A stretch of DNA of 64,000 nt from Todiramphus chloris collaris (GCA_025345505.1 JANVCC010000077.1:3318446-3382445); one strand, 5' to 3'. Positions 12,367 to 25,509 are shown, numbered from the stretch's first letter. The notes: a model not told the origin generated them from the sequence alone. Program-made: numbers and translations.

Positions 12367-14485
12367 GTGTGTTAGTCACCTTGGCAAAACTTTCACTGAG
12401 TGGCAGGGCTGACATTCTTTTCCTTCACTTGTCAGGCTGCTGAGAGGAAAGGAGCCTTCAGGTGGAGTCATGAAATGATGAACAATCCTGAGATTTAGGA
12501 GAATTAATGAAAGAGGGCTATACGTGAAACCTACAAACAAATCACACTGGATCAAGCCAAAGGAGTATTTGTCCACTTATCTTGTCTATCAGTGATGGTG
12601 AAGCCAACACTGAAGAAAGATAAATCTGGTCAAAAATATATTTCCTCACTAGATTCTTTTTGCCTCCAGTGAGCTGCAGTTTATGGAGCTTGTGAGACAA
12701 AGATGGTGTCCCTGTGCTTAATAATTCTATTCTGGGATGAAAAGCTTTATCTGAAGCTTTGTTGGGAAAGGTTAAGAAAGAACAGTGGGGAACATTTTCA
12801 GACTCATGAGGAGCAGTGAGGGACATTATTGTTTTTCAGTAGGAATTGAGCCTAACCAAACCACCTCTGAGCTCCCCAGCCTATATCTATGGTATTTATT
12901 TATTGGTACGATTCCCTCTGCAGCCAACAGTAGTGTAGGTGATACCAGGCTATGCTGGTACCTGAAGCATCAAAATATAGAGACTCTTCTGATGATCTCT
13001 GAGTCAGCTGCCCATCTGTTTGGCAAACATGCAGACTGTGTCACCAAGGCTTGTGGCTTGGTGGAGGGCTGAATAGCTAAGGAAGGCACTTGGTATGTAT
13101 TCAGATTGACCGAAGAGTTCTTCAGATGATCTTTTGCCTCCTGTGGTCAGTGATTTGATTTGATATTTATGGATATATGTGACTGCACCACAAAAAGCCC
13201 TGATGCTACATTTCCTTGCTGGCTTTTGACTGCCCGTGGAAGGTGTCACTGAAGGTCCAGTAGTGGATTGTGTTGCATCTGTTTTCTGGTTAAACAGAAG
13301 CGACAGCTCACAACCTCACTTCTAACATCTTTGTGTGTCTCTAGAGGAGCAGCCAGGGAATGAGGTGCTGTTGGAGAACCACAAGTACATTTTGTCATCT
13401 ACTCCATCCTGTGCGCTTCATTTTGGGACAATGCCTGGAGATAGCTGAGAGTCACACATGTTGTGGTTACAAACATGAGAATAACAGCACCAGGATAGAC
13501 TACATGCCTGTTTCCTAAGTATCCTACTCTGACAAAAAGCAGCATTAGGTCTCTGAGGAAATCACATTAGAAACAGTGCAAACCTAGTGTCACTTCCCCT
13601 CCCATTCCCAGGAGTAGCCTCCATTGGCAACTTAGACCTTCAAGATTACAAGAAGCTGTTGTAAATCTGAGCATACTGTCATGGAGAAGTTTTTTTCTCA
13701 TGACACCTTGTTATTTTTTAAAAAGCACACATGCTTCTGTTAATTTTGATTCATACACAGTAAGTAAATGTTTCGCTGGGACCACACTAATCTGAGAGGG
13801 CCTCTTTACATACTTCCTCAGAGGTTCATGTATGCTCTGCTTTTATACAAAGTGGATTTCTTGTGTACCTGGCTGATTCTTTTATATTCTGCAGACATGA
13901 CATGGTAAGACAATTTGTATAGACACTATGAATGGGAGTTCAGAAAAGAACAGACATAATCTTAAAATTAGGAATCTAGTAGTAATTTATTAAGGAACTC
14001 AAGCAGAACTGCTGCATACAAAGAATGATAAACAGATGGGGAATAAGGCAGCAGTCAAGGTAGCTGAAGAGTGGAGTCTTTACAAGGCTTTAGAGATTGA
14101 AGAGGCAGCTGAATAAATGTGTGAGGGCAATCACTCTGTGTCCTTTGTTGAAAAATAAGGATAGTTATAAAAACATTTCATTGAAACTAATTTTTTTTCT
14201 AAGGGGAGAAAAAAATCTTTGGGTGTGAACAGCTTATTCCACAGACAGTTGTGTGTTAGGTTTATTTCTTAAAATAATTGACATTTTAAGAGTCAAAAAA
14301 ACCCCAACAAAAGCACTGAGATTTGGGGCAAAAGTATTGCAGTCTTTCAGTGTAAACTTGAAACGAATTGCCATCAAAGTATTCATTGGTAGTTTGTCTA
14401 AATAATTTCTGTAGAAGTCTTAATTATTACGTACCTCACTGTCATACAGATTCATTCCTTCCCCCCTCCACCTTCCCTGGTCAGT

Positions 14486-14495
14486 NNNNNNNNNN
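14486..14495. other. Assembly gap (10 N)
   Basis: Ten ambiguous bases. The flanks are C-rich: CCCCCCTCCACC on the left and CCCCAGCTCCCC on the right, so a short GC- or homopolymer-rich segment may be missing. The true size is unknown because a 10-N run is often a placeholder. Confidence 0.97.
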
Positions 14496-17400
14496 GTGCA
14501 TCCCCAGCTCCCCTCTGAAGGGGATAAACTCCCCTCAGGCCTAAATGGTTCTTTATGTGGCAGCTCCAGTTACTGAACCATTCTATTCCTTTTCTTCTGT
14601 TTATCTCACAGCTTCCCTCTTTCAGTAATTACAAGGTGATGGCAAGGGTTCGTAATCAGAGTGTAACTACAAGTGAGCTGAGAAGGCAAGCAGTGACTGT
14701 TGAAAGAAAAGCCTGAGCAAGTATTGGAGCTCTGCACATCTCTTAGAAGACTGCTGAACCGTGTTTATAGAAAAAGATAGCCCCATCCATGTCATATTTT
14801 TATGCAAATAATTTGAGAGCTTCATTAGAATAACCAAAATACGTTGTGTATATTCCACTCCCTCCTACCCCAAGCATATGTCAGCTGAAATTCTGAAACC
14901 AGTGGGATTTTCGCTTTTATCTTCAGAAGACCAAAATTTCAACCACTGTTCTGTTCCTACAGTTTTCATCACTTGGCTAGTGTGGCTTCCAGGCAGGAAA
15001 ACTTCCCCAGGCCACTCTTGAAGGGGACCTGTCTTTGAAGGGCTGTTCCATGACAATATTCCTCTCAATCCGTTCCACTACCCCTTGCCTGCTCACTGGT
15101 TTCATTACACAGAGCTTGAATTGTTGTGACAGTGCCTAGCTCATTCCCTTTTGGTAGTTTTCAGGGGTTTAAGTAATAAAATGTGCCTTTTGAATATATA
15201 TGGACAGCAATGATTTTTTTTTTTTCCCATTTGAAATGCCTCCACTTCATTTCTATTTTAATTTATATTCATAACCTCCACAATATTTGACATCATGTGT
15301 GCAGCTAGCACACTTGTTTTAGCATTTTATATACTGAATACAGAGGTAGGGAAAGGAGAAAGAAAACATGATTAGTGTGATGGGCAGGCTTTGCACTGAA
15401 GACCCAACTCTAATAATTGGGTCAAAGATCATCTCCTACTGTTCACTCACCGAAAATCTGTTCCTGCTTCTCCACTTCCAACTTTCTAATTTCAGATAGA
15501 ATCATATTGGAAAAGCAAGGAGGAAATAGAAAAGAGAAGTGTACGGCATGAGAGAGGAGCTGCTGTGGTGGGTGTAAGAGATTTCAGCCTGAGGTCACCA
15601 GTGATGAATCCAGCCCAGATCAAATTTTTATCCTCTGTTGAGTGCCTTTCATATGAGATGAACTAGTGGTCTTAGTATGTTCCCTTGAGAAGTGGTTTTG
15701 AAAAGCTTAACAAGGTGTGGGAGCCTTTCTATCAAATAACTGGATATCCCAAGAGTGTAATTTTGCTCCTGCTGGAGAAATTTTTAGAGCGACTTAAAAA
15801 ACTCTCTGTCAAAAGGAGATTGGCTAGTAAGATTGGCTGCTTAATATTACAGATAGGTTTTAGTATTCCTACCATTATAGCCCTCTATGTTTTCTGTTTG
15901 GTTTATACTGTTTTTTTAATGTCCTAGCAGGACAGAGGTGAAAATGGTGCCCTGATCAAATCAACAGACAAAACTCTTTTAGTTTCTGTGGAATGGAAAT
16001 GATGGAACAAGGAAGGAAGGAGATCTAGCATATATAACCAAAAATCCATATTTCATAAACTAAATGTAATAGCCCTAATTAATATGGGTTTGTACCTGAA
16101 GACTCCCAAGTATGCACAAATCTGCATCTGAAAAATACCCTTCCTACACACCAATCTGTTAACATAGGCATAGTCTGCAAGGAAGATGAAGTCTGTGGGG
16201 CACACTGCAGACTTAATTATCTACACAGAGGACCTGTTTCAGTGTACTCTGGCTTCTTGTCTGTGCTCCCAGGTTGCCATCCAAAGGACAAGATCAGGTG
16301 CACCTTCAGGATGGGGCAGAACACAGCATCCTGCTTGTGTCAGTGCTGCAATTGCCACCAACACAGGTTGATGGCAACTGCCAGTGAAACAGCAGCTCCT
16401 GTGACTTTAGAATCAGTGAGAGGAAAGAAATGGGACCCTTTGTCTTTCATGGATATTTCTGTCTCTGCAGAAGCTTTTATTGCTCACCTTTGGTTTTAGT
16501 TATTCGTCATTTGGGTTAGAACAGCCTGTGAGCTATTTAATCTTAAGGACCTCTTTTTTTTTCCCATGATCTGGCCAATATTATGCCTTTATCCTGAATG
16601 TGTTCAGACCATATGAAAAATCACGTACAGATGTGACATTCATAGTCAGAATTTAGACTACAAGATGTGTTTTGCCACACACAGGTAAACTTGAAAACAA
16701 CTCCTCAGAGAAAAGCTGCTGCTTTCAGCTCTAAAACTTTTAGGGACTGTCACCGGTGTGGTTGTCCCAGACAACCTTTTTCCTCTATCCAATCTGCAGT
16801 TTTTCTAGGAAGTCATGGTTTGTTTTGTGCAATACCTGGCCCAGAGGCTTTAGTAAAATCTGTGAGTTCAGTGGCCTTTCTCAGTAAAGCCCAGTGGACA
16901 CAGGAGCCTGTAGGGCTTGAGGTGGCTATGAAGGGATTGTAGGTACATCAGAACTGCCTGTGAATTAAGTGGTTGCTTCCCTCGCCTAGATCAGTATGTA
17001 CTGAAAGTACAAATTAGCTTTGGTCCTGACCCTGTGCATCTATGGTTATAATGGAATTTATGAGATGGCCATGAAATATTTCTGAATTTCCAATTTTAAA
17101 AGATCTTGTTCTTTGGAATGTCACTCATCCTCAAAATATCTGGGCATTGGTTTCAGTTTTGGGCTGGGAGCATCTCCAACAGGTAGTGTTATCTGCTTCA
17201 CCCATAGTGAATACAGTGGAGACTTTTCATGAAAGGAAGTAATGTGGGCCACCACATCTTATATATAAGCGGAAAGATACAGATTTAATTTGAGGTGTAG
17301 TTTTATTTCAGTTTAGTGAAATCACTGCTGTGAGCTTTAGCTGTTTAAATTAGCCTTGTTTTGTGTTACTTTCAGTCAGGTGGGGACAAGTATAAAGTAA

Positions 17401-17982
17401 GGATTCAAGAAACTGAAATAACAGTCGCTTCTACAGTTCAACTACAGTAGTTTAAAGCATGTTTTAAATTAAGAGTGCAGCTGCTGCCTCTAAACAGTAC
17501 CTGCAATGCTGGAATCTCCTGTCTGTTGTTCCCTCCTTCATTTAATAGCTGTCATTGACAGCAACACTAGAAGGAATTTTCTCATCATTTGCTTCATTCT
17601 CCTGTGTATCCAGGCCCTATATCTGTGTTGACTGACATTAGACAAAAACTTTCAGTCCTCAGTGTGGGACTCAACCTGTATATAAATTCAGCCACCCTGA
17701 AGTTACATGTCTAGTTGAAACTAGTCATCTAACCTCTCTGTCATCAGGGTACAGAGATGGATATTTACAGAGATGATTCATGTCAGCTGTCCAGGTTATC
17801 TTAGGATGGGATGTGTTGGTCTCTTGTTGTCTGTCTTTCTCTCATTCACTGTGACTATATAGGAAGCCTGGAAAACTATCTTAGACTAGACTTAGAGCAA
17901 CTCACTGACTAGATTCTGTTTCTTTGCAACATCTTGGAGAGGCAGTTCAACCATTGTCCTGTCTCCAGACTGTTCCCAGTGC

Positions 17983-18000
17983 TCCCATGTGCACATGGGA
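17983..18000. repeat. 18-bp perfect palindrome
   Basis: TCCCATGTGCACATGGGA is its own reverse complement with no spacer. It lies in an intron 471 bases before the next SORCS3 exon and contains the core GTGCAC with two CATG-type half sites. It could be a dimeric protein-binding site or simply chance. Confidence 0.9.
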
Positions 18001-18471
18001 ATTGCTCTCTTGATTATCATCTAACCCACCATCAGTGTAGTGCCTCCCATTTCACTGCCTCAGATGGAGGTATTTGTTGGACACTGCCCATTCAATAGAA
18101 AGGGATGCAAAGCCTTGGCCACTTCAGTGACATGTGATTCCCAGCTATGCATCACATTAGCTGATTCAAATATGGTCCTCTTGATATATGCACGTTTGAC
18201 ATTCTGCCCTCCAAAATCTCTAAACCCAAGATGGAAAAATAACATCTCTCTACAAGTGTACATGTTCAGCTCTTCTAAGCATTGCTTGTATATAATCACC
18301 TGGTGTTGATTTTAAGTCTGACTACCTTAGGGACTGACAGACGAAAGCTAGGCTTTGGTAAAGTTATGAGTTTGTGTCCATGCTAATGAAACAGAACTAA
18401 GAAGTGGGATGGGGGGTAATAGAAATCACTCTTATCAGCCCAGTTTCCTAATCCAGCTTTCTCTGTTGCAG

Positions 18472-18658
18472 GGTGATCTCCAAAGGACAAACATTCAGCT
18501 TGATTTTGGAGACGGCATTGCAATATCCTATGCTAATTTCAGCCCTGTTGAGGATGGCATCCGGCATGTGTATAAGACTGCTGGAATCTTTCAGGTGACA
18601 GCATATGCAGAGAACAGCCTGGGCTCTGACACTGCTGTCCTCTTCCTGCATGTGGTCT
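18472..18658 (+). CDS. SORCS3: SORCS3 exon (PKD1 core)
   Basis: This exon encodes residues 180-241 and the first base of Cys242. It holds the PKD signature DFGDG (190-194) and the typical later strands HVYKTAGIFQVTAYAENSL. PKD domains are immunoglobulin-like beta sandwiches, and in SorCS receptors they extend the stalk and support dimerisation. One sequon-like NFS (201-203) is followed by Pro and is unlikely to be used. The acceptor is TTGCAG and the donor is T|GTAAGT (strong). The frame happens to stay open past the donor for about 160 bases, giving an apparent longer frame that is intron. Confidence 0.96.
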
Positions 18659-21600
18659 GTAAGTACTTCCAGCTGCTACATTCCTTGGGTGAAAACCTCA
18701 CCTCACTGAAAATCCCTGCAACTTCAGTGGGGCCTAAGAGTACCTGCAAAGCTCACAGTCTTCCAAAGGCTTGGACTTCCAAACACTGTTCTATCTTGTC
18801 AAGTAAAGTTAATTGAATTAAGAGGAAGAAAGGTTTCTTTTAACACAAGTATATTTGCAGCCCTCACAGATACAAAGAAAAGTCTGAAAATGTTTCTCAG
18901 GCTTTCTGAAAGGGTCAATGACCAAACAGCATATGAAACAAAGTCCAAATGTGCATTTTCAATATGCTTCTAATAGCAAGAGGTTTAGATTAAACTACTA
19001 AATTTTGAGTCAGTTATTCAGGATTTGGGAATTTACAGTGCTTATTAAAGAAAAAAACCACTATGCTGAGCATACTTCCTGGGATATGAATATGCTGAGG
19101 GACAATGTGCTGCTATTCGTATTTCACATGTTTGATGTGCATCCCTGACTTTTCCCTCCCGTTTGGTAGATTGGTGCAATTTCTTTCCATTTGGCACATG
19201 AACAGACTCATATACAGAGACCCCAGCTGGCTTTTTCAAAGCCACAGGAGAGAGCAGAGGGTGTGGAATGCAGGATGAGACCAGCAAGATTCCAGTTCTT
19301 TGTCCTGCTCTCATAGTATTGGATCTGATCAGAGAGCTCTGTCTGTGTTCAGATGTCCCTCACTGGCTTTGCCCCAGTGGTGTTCACAGCCATGTCTGTC
19401 TTCCCCCTTAGCCTGTCAGAATATCTCCTAGCCTGCCTATCTTTTACTTGAACTTTTCTGCTGGAAAGAAGCAAGTCAGAAATTTCCAAAGCTCAAGAAC
19501 TCTTTTCTTCTTTTTAATTTCAAGCTCTCTGTGTGAAAGAATAAATGTTCCTTGAAGCTTTTATTATGCTCATAATTCCCTCAAAGTCAATCATGGCTGC
19601 ATTTAACAACCTGTTATTAGAGCATTAACTGTTTTTTCCTTCACCTTGGGCCATTAGCTGACAAAAGTGATGGTTACCTGGTAATAACAACCAGCTTTGT
19701 ATGGATTATCTGATTTTTCTCATAGGAACTGCTTTTTCATGGTGAAGATTTTAGAGCAAAATGCAATGAGGGGCAGTTGCTTGGCCACGTTATGCTATTC
19801 TACCTACTGCCTCAGCCTCTCAGATATCCCTTTTGACTTTTATAGCATTCTTAGGGGACCAATTTATTATCTCTAGGGAAATATTTTGCAAGCATTTGCA
19901 TTCAAGCTAACACTGAAATAAGATGATACTTCAGTAGTCGACTTCTAATATATTTGGATATACTAGTCAATCTAGGAGGTTTGACCTTCAAGCTCAAATG
20001 TACAGACAAAAATATAAATCACCCTTATTATACAGTCTGTCTGGTGCTGGAATCTTTGCTGAAAAAAGGAGAAAGAAGTTCCTTGGCCTCAAGCAACACT
20101 ACTTTTCCACCCTGCAGCTTTATCAGTGGTCAGTTAACTTTTCATTTTCTGGAATTTACTGTCAAGCTGCTCACCACTTCATTTAAAGGAAGTGAAGATA
20201 CGAGTGTTTTTCCTTTTATGTGCACTGGTCGCAAAATATCTGGAGGGATCTGCTATTCTTGGTAACTCAAAGTACTTCCTATAAGCAGAATTCAGGAGTG
20301 ATGTGCTGGTAGATGCTCCTTGGTAATGGAAGGGAAAAAAAGACCAAGTTTTAAGGAACCAAAAGCAAGAACACTGTCCCCATTGTACTCAGAGCTGTAC
20401 GTTCTGGTGAAGAACAGCTTTTGTTCTCCAAAATTCTTGTAATCCAAGTAGGTGGAGAAGTGATTAATGTCCCCATTTTGTGCTTAAAGAGCTGAGAGGT
20501 AACATAAAAAACCAGTCTCCATTAAAATCAGCAAATTTCCTGCTTCCCAGAATTAATGTCTTATTTAAAAAAACAAACAACAAAAAAAAAACCCCTCACT
20601 TTTTTATTTCATCATTTTCTTCTCACAGTGATAGTCAATGTTTGCTGTGTTTTTAAAGGTACCATCCAGAAAGACTGTGACACTGTCTGATGTGCAGCAG
20701 TTATCAGCTGAAACTCAGTACAAGTAAAAACCAAAAAATTAATCAAGAAGGAGACAGTAAAAGCTTTAAACAAAACAGCAAACAAAACCTCAGTGTTTTT
20801 TACAGTTGTTGGGCTTCTAGTTTTTGTTTTATTTTTCTGAAGGAACTGGCTCGGTAATTCTCGATTTCATGCACTGAACTCATTCTGGGCATTTGCATTT
20901 ATTAGACAGAACTTTGCATTGACACTTTGCTGTTTTTTAAGACTCTCAGAAACAAGTTCTTCTGGCAGTTAAATACTTTGATAGGCCAATGCACACATCT
21001 TTCAAGTAGTTCCTTCCTGACCTTTCACTAGTACTAACTGACTCCCCAAAGACTTCTCAAGGTCAGGCCGAAGTCAAAAAGATACTGAGGATTTCCAAAA
21101 TCATGAATCTCTCTGAAACCTTCTAAAAAACTGTCAGGGTGTGTTTAATCAAGTCATAAATGCTTCATATATAATCAGATTTAAACCATCCAGGATAAAA
21201 TTATTTTCCCCCAAATCTTAGTAGCTCAGTGGATATGTTTTCAAGAAAACACCTTCTTCAGATCCTATGATTCTATGATTCTTTATCTTCTGTGTCCTAT
21301 CCCTCAAACTTTCAATAGCAGCTTGTCCTATACAGTTAATTTTCCCCCAAACTACATCTAACAAATCAGTCTAAACACAGTGCTGACTCCATCTGAAATT
21401 AAGACTGTGGAAAAAATGTGCATTTTTGTCTTCTCTAGAATTAAGAGTGAGAAAAAAATAATTATATGATCTTTATATTTATTAATCTGGTATCTTTTTC
21501 TGTTGCTTATTGACTGTTGAAATTCTCTTGTATCTGCTACAATTGTCTCAGTGCTGACATCAGAGATTTGATTTATTTACGAGAAAGATCCTTGCTGTCC

Positions 21601-21660
21601 ACAACTGCACAGGGAGAATTTAACTCAAAGCCTTTAATAATGAACTTTCTCTTCCCACAG
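18659..21660 (+). other. SORCS3: SORCS3 intron
   Basis: This 3.0-kb intron is A/T-rich, with an A-rich stretch near 20567-20593. A short TATGATTCTATGATTC doublet at about 21266-21281 resembles the CR1 3' octamer, but nothing upstream of it is recognisably CR1. No exon or RNA gene is seen. It ends in CTTCCCACAG. Confidence 0.8.
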
Positions 21661-21794
21661 GTCCAGTGGAGCACGTCCATCTGAGTGTCCCCTTTGTTGC
21701 CATCAGAAATAAGGATGTCAACATCACCGCAGTAGTTTGGCCCAGCCAGGCAGGCACACTTACCTACTTCTGGTGGTTTGGTAACAGCACCAAG
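21661..21794 (+). CDS. SORCS3: SORCS3 exon (PKD2, first part)
   Basis: This exon completes Cys242 and encodes residues 243-286. It begins PVEHVHLSVPFVAIRNKDV and contains the core VVWPSQAGTLTYFWWFGNST. This is the second PKD-like domain seen in the SorCS2 structure, and it lacks the classical DFGDG motif. Potential N-glycans are at NIT (262) and NST (283). The donor is AAG|GTACAG and the exon ends in phase 0. A frame that reads on into the intron (to 21941) has no family similarity. Confidence 0.95.
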
Positions 21795-22119
21795 GTACAG
21801 CTGCCCTTTGGTTCATTTTTATTTACTAAGCTTGTTAACACCAGACAGGGAACTCTCACAGCCCTAATAAAAATGTCTTGCCTTTGCTTTCTTTGTGTTA
21901 TGGGTTTTTTCCTTTTTCCTAAAAGGGTTGTCATTATCTGAACTTCAGCCTTTGTGAGCTTATTTCCTCATGTCTCGTGTTGGTCTTAGGAGTCATTACT
22001 TTTTTTACATGTAGTTGTTATCAACCCTACTGAGCTTTGAAGACCACTGTTATTACCAGCCTTCACCTGCAACTTAACTGAAATATATACCAATATATAT
22101 GGGTTTATACTGTTTCAAT

Positions 22120-22240
22120 ACAGTGTTTAAAACATGCTGGTGTTCAAATAACCATGGGGGTTTCCATTATGTACCAGTATGCAGTATATAATGCTGGATG
22201 CCAACACAATACTTTAAAACTATTGGTGTTCAAATAACCA
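22120..22240 (+). repeat. Diverged direct duplication, offset about 86 bp
   Basis: The 17-mer TGGTGTTCAAATAACCA occurs at 22138-22154 and again at 22224-22240. The preceding TTTAAAAC also recurs (22126-22133 and 22213-22220). The intervening DNA is diverged, so this looks like an old tandem duplication rather than a recent one. Confidence 0.75.
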
Positions 22241-22787
22241 AATTTTAATGAATTGTTTGTGTACATCTGTGACTATTGTTCACAATATTGGATATGTTAG
22301 AGAGGGAGATGAGACTTCTTTAGAGTGAATTTTAAAATCATTGGCAAAAATTATTATAAGGAGCTTTTTTATCAATAATTAAAGTAAGTGTAACTACAGT
22401 TTGCAGTCATGCTTTCAAACAGGAGAGAACAGGATTGCTTTTAGCTGCAGTTTTTACTGTAGGTTTTAGGGGTGAGACAGCTGACACACAGGCACTATAT
22501 TATTACTTGTGAAATGTTCAGCTGATAATTTTGTAATATAGTGGAAAAATATGATTTTACTGCTAAAATTTAATTTTACTGTTACTTACAAAAGCAGCAT
22601 TGTCTACATTATTGAGTTGCAATTGAAGGTGTGCACCAAAGTGAGATCACAGTAGAAGAACGTGGATTTTTACATGAAATATGGAACTTGAGATAAAAAA
22701 TAGCAGGCACACAAGTATTTTATTTTCTCTTTTACAAAGCTGCTCGCATTTTAACCTCTTACTCTAGCTGCCAACAATAGCAGGAAG

Positions 22788-22836
22788 AAAACAAGCAAAC
22801 AAAACAAACAAAATCAAAAACCAAGCAACAAAACAG
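22788..22836 (+). repeat. AAAC-rich simple repeat
   Basis: An A-rich tract with repeated CAAA and AAAC units (AAACAAGCAAACAAAACAAA and similar). It looks like a microsatellite or the decayed A-tail of an unrecognised insertion. No element body is identifiable next to it. Confidence 0.7.
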
Positions 22837-25399
22837 TAAATGCTGTGACTACTGGGATTTTACATCAAGTTAGGAAGCTTACTGGTTTTGTGGAAGCATA
22901 ATTGAGGCACTGGAAGAGATCAGGAACAAAACCCAGTTGCTGTAACTTGGCCAGCTGCTGTGCCCTAGCGGAACCGTGGCAGCCACCCACATACCTCTAG
23001 TCTATAACAAGTACCAGGTAATTCCATGTAGTTTATACTGCACTGAAATAGAGGGATGCAAAATCACATTACAGTTTAGATATTTTTGGCTCAGTGCTCA
23101 GACGTGGACAGCCATTAAAGTACTTCTGAGATGGTTTAGGTATCGGTAATTTGATCATCTGCTTAAGTTCTCCAGTGTATGCAGGTGTCAGAGTTTTCCT
23201 GCTATTGTTTTTATCCCTAATACAGAAATAAGTGAATAAGACCTTAAAAAAGATTTATTTTTTTTAAATAGAAAATAACCTAAAAAAGGGAAAGCAGTGG
23301 TATTTGCTGAAGATTTCCACACAGATCTCATGGTGTTTGCATCTGGGTTGTAAATATGATCTTTATCTGGTTTATCTTCTAGCTTAAATTTCAGACCATA
23401 GGCAACAGGGTACAAGCAGATATAGATGTATTTGGGACAGATGCTTTGGACATAGCTGCACATGGAGTAGCTGATCCTTATGATAGTTTGTGCATGTTGC
23501 TGAAATAGGTTGAGGTGCAGATTAGTAAAGACTTGCCTGTGGCCAAATCAAAGACCCAGAACACCTTCCATTCTTTGCAAAGCATTGTCTCCAGCTACCT
23601 CATGAAAGGTACTTCAACCGTGACAGAAATATGGCAGAGGATATAGATGTAACAGCAGCAGCCCCCTTTCTTTTCAGGACAACAGTCTGCATCACATCAA
23701 AATTCCTTCTGGGATGTTTAATGTGCACGTCAGACTGTTCTCTGGGCCTAGTCATGGGCAAACTGTGATGCTCACGAGGACAGTGATTTGCGTGGGAATT
23801 AAAGGATGAGGTGTGTAATATTGTGCATAGTGACTGGAATTTTTAGGTGATACATTCTAGTTCCATGCGGAGGGAATGCAGCTTCTTTTCCTGCTTAGCC
23901 CGTAGGCATTCCAGGCAGAATCAGACGTGTCTTGTGTCACTGTGTAGTCTCAGATAGGTACTCTCTGTGCTGCTGCACAGGTGAATGTTGTCTTAGACTC
24001 AAATGACCTGGCTGAGGCTCTTCTGCTACACTCCCCACTCTGCTGGAACCACTGTACTGAATTTCTACTGTGCTAATGTTTGCAGTATACCCAAAGGCCA
24101 ATTTGCTTGAATTAACACAGGTCCAGTTTAATAAATGTGTCCAGCTGTCTAATAGGTTTGAGCAAATGAACCTTAAACTACTTGATTTAATTTAGAGTTA
24201 GTTTCCAGGTCTTGGTGCTTGAATTAAAATTAAAGAGTTGGCTGAACATTGAAACTCCATGATGGAAGTGAAATCATCCATGATAATGGAATGTCCAGCA
24301 TAAAAACATACAGAAAGGAAAATCTGTAATTTTAAAGGCCGCATTGTTTCCTCTTATCTGCCTTTTCATAGGACCACAACCTGTAACTTTCAGGAAGATT
24401 CTTAATATCACTGCAGTTTGATATAGGCCCATTCTGCTTGCCTGGGATGAATGTGTAATCTAAGTATATGTTGGCTAGGCATCCAGGCTGACCCTTGGTG
24501 ACTTCGTCTGCGAGTCCCATACGATTAACCAGATTTTTATTCTTCTGCTTTTTCAGCTCATGGGTAAGGGGATCAAAGGAAGGTGGCATTCTGCAGGGAG
24601 GAAAATGTGTTTGCCAGTTTCTCCTACCCCAGTGGAAATTTTGATTTGCCTGTGAAAATGGCGTGTATGGCCACTGTTGTGAAATGCAGGCAGGTTGGCA
24701 GTCTGGTGTGATGAAGTGTGAGTGCTGGAAGGTGAACGTGTAGAGGTTTTCCATGGAAACTGGCAGCATAGTGAAGGGCCTATAACAATGGTACAGTGGC
24801 ATTATCTGTGCTCTTAGACCCCTGTGTGTGCTTTTGCTATGGAGGCAAAACAGTATCACCGTTTCTATTTTAATGGTTTAATCTAAAGCAAGGTGTTTGT
24901 CTATAGACCAGCTGTCAGATCAATGGCACTGTAAGGGTTAGACCTTTGATTTTCGATACACAAATCTCTTCTCCTGAACCTGGTGCACTTTTCTCATCTA
25001 GATGTGTATCAGTGTGAGAGTTTACTGTGCAAAGAGGACAGCTGAGTGTTCTCAAGGACATTTTTGTTTGAGAAAGGGTAGATGAAGTCAGCCTTCTCTA
25101 CCAGGGCTCTGAGCTGCCTAAATCTGGATCAGCTTTACTGTGGAAACCATTCAGCCACATTCAGACAGCACTGCCAGCAGATACCATGCTTTCAGCCTTG
25201 TTAGCATGGTGTGCCAGATTATGGTTGGAGCTATCTTACAGGCTCAGAGCATGGACAGGGCAATGCTGGGTACCCTGACTCTGACCTGAGCAGAGTTGCT
25301 CTGACGTAGATGGATTTGTGCTCTTACAATCAAGGACCGTCCCTGAATCTGAACAATATGGATTGTTTGAAGAAGCATTTGCATCTTTGGTTAAGTGAA

Positions 25400-25509
25400 G
25401 TGCTGTTTTGCTCGTGTGACCTAATCTAGGTGACCCTATTCTGGCAGTTGGGGTTGAACTAGATGATCCCTTCCAACCCCTAACATTCTGTGATTCTGTG
25501 ACTCTGTGG
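25400..25509 (+). mobile_element. CR1 LINE 3' fragment, sense, close to an exon
   Basis: The sequence contains GTGTGACCTAATCTAGGTGA, then GTTGAACTAGATGATC and CCCTTCCAACCCCTAACATT, and ends in CR1-type octamers (ATTCTGTG, then CTCTGTGG). Only the last 110 bases or so of the element remain. It is in the same direction as SORCS3 and ends about 96 bases before the next exon, so it sits next to that exon's branch-point and pyrimidine region. Confidence 0.9.

Larger units (their letters stand above)
12367..18471 (+). other. SORCS3: SORCS3 intron with assembly gap
   Basis: This is the longest intron seen here (about 6.1 kb). It contains a 10-base N run at 14486-14495, a poly-T at 15214-15225, a possible cryptic exon at 14612-14713 (see findings) and an 18-bp perfect palindrome at 17983-18000. 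No transposon family is obvious. The intron interrupts PKD1 between the FIILMEE strand and GDLQRT. Confidence 0.8.

Noticed and set aside
18659..18816. Read-through of the PKD1 exon into the next intron
   Set aside because: A strong GTAAGT donor at 18659, with phase agreement to the next exon, shows this is intron.
21266..21281. TATGATTCTATGATTC doublet as a CR1 tail
   Set aside because: Only the octamer-like units are present and no CR1 body precedes or follows. It may be chance or a relic too short to call.
24332..24859. 175-codon minus-strand open frame
   Set aside because: No domain or repetitive family recognised. Its position inside a SORCS3 intron and its composition look random. A protein search would be decisive.
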